The notes under the pieces: model-generated
What the model was told of the DNA's origin: nothing
The model's database searches: none
What the model saw: the letters and a program-made list of their open reading frames with translations, nothing else
In this document: one piece after another, positions 55,664 through 64,000 of the stretch
Layout: each line of letters begins with the position of its first letter
Numbering within the stretch: the first letter of the stretch is position 1
Source: Miscanthus floridulus
Lineage: Eukaryota > Streptophyta > Magnoliopsida > Poales > Poaceae
Direction of reading: 5' to 3'
Assembly: GCF_019320115.1 (NCBI RefSeq)
Contig: NC_089598.1
Coordinates: forward strand, 28,110,427 to 28,174,426
Length of the DNA: 64,000 nucleotides
Position numbers and translations under genes: made by a program

Positions 55664-57570
55664 CGAGGCTGAAGGCCGGTGGTCACAAGGGCATCTGACG
55701 CTGCTTTTTCGCCGTCGCTGGCTCGCTGCGCGTCTGCAGTTTGCCCTTCTCCTCGGCTCCTCGCCAAGCTGCCTCCGGTCCTGCCCGCAGCCGCCTCGCC
55801 GCCTCAGGCCTCCTCCGCGGCCAGGTGCCCAGTCAGACTCTGACTCCCCGTCCCCGTTCTGTGTCTGCGGCCTCCGGTTCACCTTGGTTTCCCGCCAAGT
55901 TCTTTCTTATGATAGCCGGTGCCTCCGCCATCCTCCGTGGCTGGCCACGGACACCAACCGCTAGGGCTATAGGTTGCCCTGCCTAGCCGTCCGACTGCTC
56001 CAGGTGTGCTCAGTGCTCCTGCTGCCCTTTTGGTCCGTTTTTCAGTTTCAGTTAATGTCTTACATCTCATATTGCTTCAAAATGCTCAATATTATTACTT
56101 CAAAGAATTGCATCGATTTTAGTCTTCTATTGGTGTATGGCTAGTACGATTTGTACTCTTCTATTATTTAGCCCCCTCTCGGTTCATTTCTAGATCCGCC
56201 ACGAGAGATACACGTTTTTTACCTGTTCGGCGTGTGTGGTTCGACTCGGTAGATCAATGAATCTGGCCCGCAATGACAAAACCTATAGCCGCGTATACAG
56301 GCAGCCACAAAGGACAAATGCAATAATTTTTGGAGAAACCCTAAGCACTTATTAGGGCGGTTACTAGTGTTGCGTAATCGTGCTACAACAGGCCTAATGA
56401 ATGTTGATAGTTGGGGGCATCCTGCAGCGACATGGCCTGAATTGTAGCCATCTTGAGGGAGAGGATCCTGTGAATCGTATCCTCTAGCCTGCAAGTGGTT
56501 TTCCCATTTAATAGACTTTGATTTGATAGGTGATGCCCGTGATGCTATGTGCAGGTCCAACCAGCCAAGTACCAACATGTCATAGACTAACAATAAGATG
56601 TGTTTATGAGCACGAAAGGTTTGCAGGCTCGTGCCTGTCGGTGTCGGTTAATGCTCAATTGTTCATCCATTGTTGTCAAGAAGATGAATTATTCGGTTCC
56701 AAGGGTGTCATGGGATTGTTGTTTGGTTTTTTAACTTCTAATCCAGTCATGTGTACAAGGTGTATTCTACAGGTGTGATTGCATTCCATTTTGGACCCAA
56801 CCTGTGCTTTGGAGTTCAGGCATGCATTGGTGTCAGATATGCTGCTGGTTATACAAACACTATTCTTTATAAGGTCCAGATTTACTCGATGAATAAGTTG
56901 CTCTGAGGTTCCATTGATAATGGCATTGTATTGGTCATGCAGTTGGAACCTGTCTGCACTCTGTTGATCTCTATAAGGCTGTTCTTTTCTGTCAGATCAG
57001 TGCAAGTGACAAATTTTTGTGAAGATAATTGAATTTCATTGCCGCCAGCAACAGGATACCATGGTGATATTTTTTGTGTACACAAACTGGAATAGTTATA
57101 ATGTACATGGGAAACCATCAGCCATGGTACAGTGTTTTTCTCTCACAACGAAACAACATCAGCCGGCTTATTAGCTACAGAAACCATCAGCCGAACAGGG
57201 CGATTGATAGTCTATTGTTTCATCTGCAGTTTGTCTATGTGAAGTGCATTTTCACCCAGGGAACCCAGGTGAGTCGATATCGACTTATACAGTGTAAGAT
57301 TTGATGCCCCCTGCTTTGCAAGTGTGCTCTTCGGTTTAAAATTTTACATCTCTTGGCATGTAATACCGAATAAGATGTACTTGTTGAAGATATGTTTTTT
57401 TTTTCTTTAGCGGTATGCAAAATTGCGCTTAACTCTGTTACACAGATTTCAGGATTTGCAAGAATAGCTTTTGGACACTAGAATTTTGTTGGGGCGAACA
57501 AGGGAATTTGCCTGAATATTCCGGTGAATACTTTTTGCATCATCAATTCCTCATCATGCTAATTGAAGCA
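55664..57570. other. Gene-like but unidentified duplicated DNA
   Basis: 55670-56040 is GC-rich, with overlapping frames on both strands. 56040-57570 is AT-rich with short ORFs; a minus-strand frame at 56219-56593 (124 codons) is fully conserved in copy 2 (62188-62562), as expected from overall near-identity. Acceptor-like tgtgcag (56549) and ttctacag (56772) occur. A MITE-like segment ending cagccgaacagg lies near 57110-57200. No protein family is recognised. Confidence 0.3.
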
Positions 57571-57574
57571 TTAA

Positions 57575-57850
57575 GGGGCCATTTGAATCGGTTTCAGATT
57601 ATAAGATTCTGATAATAAATTCTGTGTGGCATCCAAACAGGAGGATAGCCAAAATCTCCTATCCAAAATTTCCAAAATCTGAGAATCCACTTCAGCCCTA
57701 GATAGCATCAGATTTTACCTGGCAAAAGACTTCCTTACCCCTTATCTTCGATGACATTTGAATCCACACAGGACACTAGGAATCAGGATTATCAATAATA
57801 ATTTTAGAATCCAGATTTTAAATAACAAAAAATCCCTCCAATTTGGATCA
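57575..57850. mobile_element. MITE-like element, copy 1
   Basis: Starts ggggccatttgaatcggttt. Internal repeats of attttaga/cagattttaaat style and catccaaacagg are MITE-like. The right terminus is uncertain. Repeated at about 63545-63810. Confidence 0.35.
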
Positions 57851-58250
57851 TGGATTCTATATGGAGATTATAGCTATCTGAAGACCTATTTTCTCTATGA
57901 TGCCCTCAAATAAATTTTTTCTGACACGCTGCAATTTTGCAGTCAATTGCTAGCAAATGAGCATGCATGGTAAGCTCTGCTTTAGAATATGCCTTGCAAC
58001 ATTAGGACTTGCTAAGTCGCTGTTCTCCTTGCAACTGTTCTTATGATTTTCATGGCCTAACGATTATTTACTCTAAATAAACGCAGATTTGCAGAGCCAG
58101 CAGGCTATCCCATGTTAGCCTTTACTATAGACTGGATCATTGGAGTCCAAAACGGGGGATTAGAACCAGCAAAGCACCAGTACGAGACTGAAAAAAGAAA
58201 AGCAGAGGTGGCCACAGTGGGTTCAGTACTGAGGCAAGAAAGGAAAACTG

Positions 58251-58370
58251 GGCCCGTTCGCGTGCCGTTAAACCCGGCCTGATCTACTTCTTTTTTTATT
58301 CGGAACAACAGTGTTTTCCTCTCACAAATTCCTCCAGATTCCTCCAGAATTCCTCCAAGCGAACGGGGCC
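58251..58370. mobile_element. MITE at the junction of the tandem copies
   Basis: GGCCCGTTCGCG at the left and GCGAACGGGGCC at the right, 120 bp. ACTGG flanks both sides (58247-58251 and 58371-58375). Its right ~100 bp recur at about 53290-53387 at the start of copy 1, where the left part is replaced by the TA microsatellite. Confidence 0.65.
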
Positions 58371-59811
58371 ACTGGAGTCTCCAGCAGTACGAGACAGAAA
58401 GAAAAACCACTATCCAGGGTGCGGCTGGGATCTCCCGGAAATTCAAAAAGGACACGGACGGATGGATGGTCTGGTCGACCGAAACAGGTAAAAGAGCATA
58501 GTCAATCAGGAGATTTCTATTCTTATGTTTTTCTATTTGGAAAAAAGGAGATTACTCGAGATCAGAGATATCTAATTGGATTAGGATTCCCATTAGTCTA
58601 GACTACCTTAAGTAGTCCTGCACTATTATACAAAGAGAAGGGCTACATGCGGTTTCTATATTCATGAAATTAAAATGGGTACCAAAAAATGACAGAAATT
58701 TTGTCTCTTTATTATTTTTATGTATAGATTTAGATATAGATTGGGGGAGTTGCTGCAGCAGAGCACCAATACGTCAACCCTAATATACACTTACATATGG
58801 GGGCTGTTTGACAATATCTTCTTCAACATTTGGCTTATCGACTTCCCTGCCTTCTTCAACCTCCTTCCCCGCCGTGACCTCTCCCGTGCGTCAACCGGCG
58901 CGGCGACCTCCTTCCCCAGCGCAATCTCCTCCCCTAAATCCTGGCCACGATCCTACCACACCGACCTCGGCTCGCTGCATCGTCCTCGGCCTCGGCCGCG
59001 CCGGTGCCGCCCTCAGCCTCGGCCACCGTCGTGCCGGCCCCGGCCTCAACCTCGGCCACTGTCGTGCCTGCCCTTGCTCCGCCCCCACCGTCGCTCGCCC
59101 CTCACCATGGCTATCGAACTTGGATCCATGGCAATGGCGGCCTCCGTGTTGTATCTTCTCGTTAGCATGAGCAGCACCGAGTTGGAGGCAGCAGCGGGCA
59201 CGGGGAAGCATGGGGTTTTGGAGGCGGCACACTGACGGGCACCGGCAACATGAGGTTGGAGGCGAGGCACTGCCACGTCGACTACTGGCGGCGACCATCT
59301 CCGAGGGTGAACAAGAGGGAGAAGAGGCAGTTCGAATGGACCCCATTTTATCGGAGGAGATCTAACTTCCCCTTTATTTGAGCGAAGAAGAGGAGTTTTT
59401 TTACCACCAAAAATAGGGGGATGCTATTAGTGAGCTGCTAGAGCAAGAAAACAACCTCGTCTCCCTCGATATGATAGGTTTATAAGGATGATGGATGAGA
59501 TAAGGGAACTGCTGGAGATGCTCTAACATGAAAATCCATCTCTTATGCCACGTGGTCATGCCCGTTAGACGTTACCGCAATTCCGATCGACGAGGAAACT
59601 TGCAATGTTTCAAATTCATCTTTTTTTCGATGGCTTCGCCGCAAATTTTTTAGATCAAAGATTGCCCGGCTTTATTGAAAGCTTATCGAAAGCCCACGGT
59701 CCAGGGAGACCAGCTTACAATGGAGTTCAAACAACTTCTACGGAGTTTTAAGACCGAATAGCAAAAGAACTCAACCAACACCTCCACCCAGATCTCACGG
59801 CAACTCAAAAC

Positions 59812-60394
59812 CAATGTTTTTAAGGCGTCGCTTTGGCGTCGCCTAATCGCCAAGGCGCTCCAGGCCAGACGATTTGGCAGACGACTCGCCTCAAATTCAT
59901 ATGGCGTCCGCCTTAGGCCTGTGGCGTCCGGAAAATGTCGCTTTGGCGTCCGATTCTTCCCAGATCGAGCAAGGCGGGCGCCATACGGGATGCTCGCGGC
60001 GGGAAAACGCGGGAGCGCGGGAGAAAGGATGGGGGAAAAGAGCAGTCCCGCGCGCAGAGATTAGGCGCGCGTGGAGAGGAGCGCGGGAAAAATCAGAGAG
60101 CAGAGAGAGGAGCGCTCGCGGGGAAGACGAACCTACCTGCTCGCCCGCGTGAACGCGTTCGCCCGCGCCGCCGGGAGAAGCTGCTGCTGGCGGCCTCCGC
60201 CTCAAGAATAGGCTTTCCTCCCCCTCCCCTCTTCCCCATCCGCGCGAGGAGCAGCCGCCGGCGGGCTGCTGTTTCCCCGCCGCCTCCTCTGGTCCTCCAT
60301 CGAGCAAGACACGAGCCGCTCCGCCTCCCCCTACCCTCTTCCCCATCTGCGCGACAGGTTGCTGTTTCCCCGCCTCCTCTGTTCCTCTTCCACT

Positions 60395-60433
<39 letters not shown>

Positions 60434-60807
60434 CGGAGGCGGAGGGAACGGGAGGGAAGAGACAGAGAGATGGGCGGAGGCGGAAGCTGCGGCGGCGGCA
60501 CAGTGCAGGAGAGACCGAGAGAGATGAAGACACGCTAGGGCTACTAGGGTGAGGGCCACATGGGCTGCTTGGTGCACGTGGGCTGGGCTTCTTACTCCTC
60601 CTTTCTTTTTCTTTTTTTCCTTTCCTTTTTTCTTTATCATCTATATACTGCTCCGAGTTTGCTCAAAAAAATCTATATACTGCTCTGAGCTGCTGTTTTA
60701 AAATTTTCTTTAGTTGGTAAGGCGTCGCCTCGCCTTACGCCTTACTCGCCTAAGCGTAAGGCGGTAGTCACTCGCCACGCCTCGCCTTACCTGCCTTGAA
60801 AACATTG
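59812..60807. mobile_element. Non-autonomous hAT element, 996 bp
   Basis: Ends CAATGTTTTTAAGGCGTCGC and CTGCCTTGAAAACATTG form terminal inverted repeats. Perfect 8 bp TSD CTCAAAAC (59804-59811 and 60808-60815). The empty site is preserved in copy 1 near 54832-54845. The GC-rich middle with a (GA)n tract (60399-60428) is open in several frames on both strands, but no transposase motif is seen. Sister of the hAT at 18753-23775. Confidence 0.93.
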
Positions 60808-60968
60808 CTCAAAACACATTAAAATCAGCACGCTTCGCCACAAATTTCCTCCCCTCCAATTCATTTGTTCTCCGCCTCCGACGGCGGCGGAGCTCAACAA
60901 GAAAAGTTCCAATTCTTCGCTTCTTCTTTACCTCTCCAACCTCTGCCCCCCACTCCTCTTGTCCTGTC

Positions 60969-61508
60969 TTGACCCTCCAGTGCGATGTTTGCGAAATCGC
61001 AGTCGTAGTCGCCGTGTACCTCCTTTCCTGTCACTGCACTGATGGATTATTCCACATCCATTTTCTCGAGATGGCGGATCTGCAGGGGGGCCTAGTGGGG
61101 CTGCAGCCCCCCTCGTGGGCCAGAACCTTTGGGAACAGATCTTCAGCCCAGTCCAATAGGGACTTCACAACCCAGCTTGCAACGCCTCGCGACCCTAGCG
61201 TGCACGACTGCGGCAAGACCGGGATTCTGACTCCCAAATCTGCGTCTCCGTCTCTACGATTCTCAACGCGGAAGGCACTGGGGAGGGGGAGGAGCGCCGC
61301 CGGGGTGCCTGGAGAAGGGGCCGTCGTCGTCGTGGTGCAGCGAGACTCAGGCGGCACGGGCTCCGGTTGCGCCGGTGGGGTGAGGACGAGGCGCAGTCGC
61401 GACTCGCGACTCGCGGCGAGCGTGCGAGTGCGCGAGGGAGAAGAGATGAACCGATTAAAAAAATCTAAAAGGGAGTGGGGCCTACCAATGTATCAACGGC
61501 TGAGATAA
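60969..61508 (+). other. Unrecognised ORF in duplicated unit, copy 2
   Basis: A 179-codon frame. After CDVCEIAVVVAVYLLSCHC it continues as MADLQGGLVGLQPPSWARTF and a Ser/Thr-rich stretch GKTGILTPKSASPSLRFS, then Gly/Arg-rich sequence. The one-base difference from copy 1 in the G-run near 61086 changes everything downstream, so at most one of the two copies preserves an ancestral frame. Not recognised. Regulation and start are unknown. Confidence 0.25.
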
Positions 61509-61512
61509 GCAG

Positions 61513-61635
61513 ACTGTTCGGTTGGGGCTGAAACGATCGTATACGATCGTGGATTATTACAGCTGGCTGGTTTGATGTGAGAGAAAAATAGTGTTCCCAC
61601 TGTAAATTTAGATCGTTTACGATCGGGCGAACAGG
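61513..61635. mobile_element. MITE-like element, copy 2
   Basis: ctgttcggttggggctg at the left and cgatcgggcgaacagg at the right; interior palindrome acgatcgtatacgatcgt. About 123 bp. Confidence 0.45.
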
Positions 61636-64000
61636 CTGAAGGTCGGTGGTCACAAGGGCATCTGACGCTGCTTTTTCGCCGTCGCTGGCTCGCTGCGCGT
61701 CTGCAGTTTGCCCTTCTCCTCGTCTCCTCGCCAAGCTGCCTCCGGTCCTGCCCGCAGCCGCCTCGCCGCCTCAGGCCTCCTCCGCGGCTAGGTGCCCAGT
61801 CAGACTCTGACTCCCCGTCCCCGTTCTGTGTCTGCGGCCTCCGGTTCACCTTGGTTTCCCGCCAAGTTCTTTCTTATGATAGCCGGTGCCTTCGCCCTCC
61901 TCCGTGGCTGGCCACGGACACCAACCGCTAGGGCTATAGGTTGCCCTGCCTAGCCGTCCGACTGCTCCAGGTGTGCTCAGTGCTCCTGCTGCCCTTTTGG
62001 TCCTGTTTTTCAGTTTCAGTTAATGTCTTACATCTCATATTGCTTCAAAATGCTCAATATTATTACTTCAAAGAATTGCATCGATTTTAGTCTTCTATTG
62101 GTGTATGGCTAGTACGATTTGTACTCTTCTATTATTTAGCCCCCTCTTCGGTTCATTTCTAGATCCGCCACGAGAGATACACGTTTTTTACCTGTTCGGC
62201 GTGTGTGGTTCGAGTCGGTAGATCAATGAATCTGGCCCGCAATGACAAAACCTATAGCTGCATATACAGGCAGCCACAAAGGACAAATGCAATAATTTTT
62301 GGAGAGACCCTAAGCACTTATTAGGGCGGTTACTAGTGTTGCGTAATCGTGCTACAACAGGCCTAATGAATGTTGATAGTTGGGGGCATCCTGCAGCGAC
62401 ATGGCCTGAATTGTAGCCATCTTGAGGGAGAGGATCCTGTGAATCGTATCCTCTAGCCTGCAAGTGGTTTTCCCATTTAATAGACTTTGATTTGATAGGT
62501 GATGCCCGTGATGCTATGTGCAGGTCCAACCAGCCAAGTACCAACATGTCATAGACTAACAATAAGATGTGTTTATGAGCACGAAAGGTTTGCAGGCTCG
62601 TGCCTGTCGGTGTCGGTTAATGCTCAATTGTTCATCCATTGTTGTCAAGAAGATGAATTATTCGGTTTCAAGGGTGTCATGGGATTGTTGTTTGGTTTTT
62701 TAACTTCTAATCCAGTCATGTGTACAAGGTGTATTCTACAGGTGTGATTGCATTCCATTTTGGACCCAACCTGTGCTTTGGAGTTCAGGCATGCATTGGT
62801 GTCAGATATGCTGCTGGTTATACAAACACTATTCTTTATAAGGTCCAGATTTACTCGATGAATAAGTTGCTCTGAGGTTCCATTGATAATGGCATTGTAT
62901 TGGTCATGCAGTTGGAACCTGTCTGCACTCTGTTGATCTCTATAAGGCTGTTCTTTTCTGTCAGATCAGTGCAAGTGACAAATTTTTGTGAAGATAATTG
63001 AATTTCATTGCCGCCAGCAACAGGATACCATGGTGATATTTTTTGTGTACACAAACTGGAATAGTTATATTGTAAATGGTCAACTATCAGCCATGGTACA
63101 GTGTTTTTCTTTCACAACGAAACAGTATCAGCCGGCTTATCAGCTGTAGAAACCATCAGCCGAACAGGGCGATTGATACTCTATTGTTTCATCTGCAGTT
63201 TGTCTATGTGAAGTGCATTTTCACCCAGGGAACCCAGATAAGTCGATATCGACTTATACAGTGTAAGATTTGATGCCCCCTGCTTTGCAAGTGTGCTCTT
63301 CGGTTTAAAATTTTACATCTCTTGGCATGTAATACCGAATAAGATGTACTTGTTGAAGATATGTTTTTTTTATCTTTAGCAGTATGCAAAATTGCGCTTA
63401 ACTCTGTTACACAGATTTCAGAATTTGCAAGAATAGCTTTTGGACACTAGAATTTTGTTGGGGCGAACAAAGGAATTTGCCTGAATATTCCGGTGAATAC
63501 TTTTTTGCATCATCGATTCCTCATCATGCTATTTGAAGCATTAAGGGCCCATTTGAATCGGTTTCAGATTATAAGATTCTGATAATAAATTCTGTGTGGC
63601 ATCCAAACAGGAGGATAGCCAAAATCTCCTATCCAAAATTTCCAAAATCTGAGAATCCACTTCAGCCCAGATAGCACCAGATTTTACCTGGCAAAAGACT
63701 TCCTTACCCCATATCTTCGATGACATTTGAATCCACACAGGACACTAGGAATCAGGATTATCAATAATAATTTTAGAATCCAGATTTTAAATAACAAAAA
63801 ATCCCTCCACTTTGGATCATGGATTCTATATGGAGATTATAGCTATCTGAAGACCTATTTTCTCTATGATGCCCTCAAATAATTTTTTTCTGACACGCTG
63901 CAATTTTGCGTCAATTGCTAGCAAATGAGCATGCATGGTAAGCTCTGCTTTAGAATATGCCTTGCAACATTAGGACTTGCTAAGTCGCTGTTCTCCTGCA
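61636..64000. other. Duplicated unidentified DNA, copy 2
   Basis: Counterpart of 55664-58033. The only larger frame is the minus-strand 62188-62562 one, conserved from copy 1. A MITE-like segment lies at about 63545-63810. Confidence 0.35.

Larger units (their letters stand above)
58277..64000. repeat. Copy 2 of the tandem segmental duplication, open at window edge
   Basis: Corresponds to 53290-58033 of copy 1, with one 996 bp hAT insertion plus its 8 bp TSD (59812-60815). Remaining differences are scattered substitutions, many at CpG, and small indels. The rest of the unit lies beyond 64000. Confidence 0.92.

Noticed and set aside
59897..60640. 247-codon minus-strand and 205-codon plus-strand ORFs inside the hAT at 59.8 kb
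   Set aside because: Low-complexity Arg/Ser/Leu strings caused by GC-rich DNA and the (GA)n repeat. No hAT transposase dimerisation or BED-finger motif is present.

Overview
The window is repeat-rich plant nuclear DNA, most likely from a grass. Sirevirus-type Copia elements carry arrays of CCGGAC/GTCCGG palindromes in their LTRs, as known from maize and relatives, so an Andropogoneae species (the maize, sorghum and sugarcane group) is probable. This rests on element types seen by eye, not on a database match. I find no intact cellular gene, tRNA or rRNA. Nearly everything readable is a transposable element or its debris, nested up to four deep. Most insertions could be delimited by matching target-site duplications (TSDs).

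Layout. 1-10.4 kb: remnant of an Athila-like Ty3/gypsy element hosting a solo LTR, which contains a pol-truncated Copia fragment between two ~490 bp copies of the same LTR segment. 10.5-11.2 kb: 3' end of a chromovirus-like gypsy element. 11.3-11.6 kb: LINE scrap. 12.4-15.8 kb: two nested Sirevirus LTRs. 17.5-18.3 kb: a 473 bp solo LTR in an older repeat. 18.75-23.78 kb: a non-autonomous hAT element containing a solo LTR, inside it an inverted solo LTR of the same family, and inside that a third solo LTR. 24-28.2 kb: a SINE-like repeat, MITEs and GC-rich unrecognised ORFs. 28.3-32.9 kb: a candidate Helitron carrying a LINE fragment, a MITE, a second Helitron and exon-like DNA. 33.0-40.0 kb: a small hAT split by a 6.4 kb minus-strand LTR element that has gag but no pol. 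40.0-51.6 kb: a 1.25 kb non-autonomous CACTA split by a full-length 10.3 kb Sirevirus (gag, PR, INT, RT-RNase H). 51.9-52.9 kb: minus-strand Helitron and a tiny MITE. 53.3-64.0 kb: a ~5 kb tandem duplication; copy 2 carries a 996 bp hAT insertion and runs off the window.

How the parts relate. The Sirevirus at 40.8-51.1 kb is the best-preserved coding unit, but it has two in-frame stops, a lost integrase catalytic Asp and a mutated 3' LTR terminus, so it looks immobile. The gag-only element at 33.4-39.8 kb shares its PBS, polypurine-tract pattern, LTR palindromes and Gag architecture with Sireviruses, so it probably depended on such elements in trans. Decay is dominated by C-to-T/G-to-A changes, consistent with heavily methylated heterochromatin.
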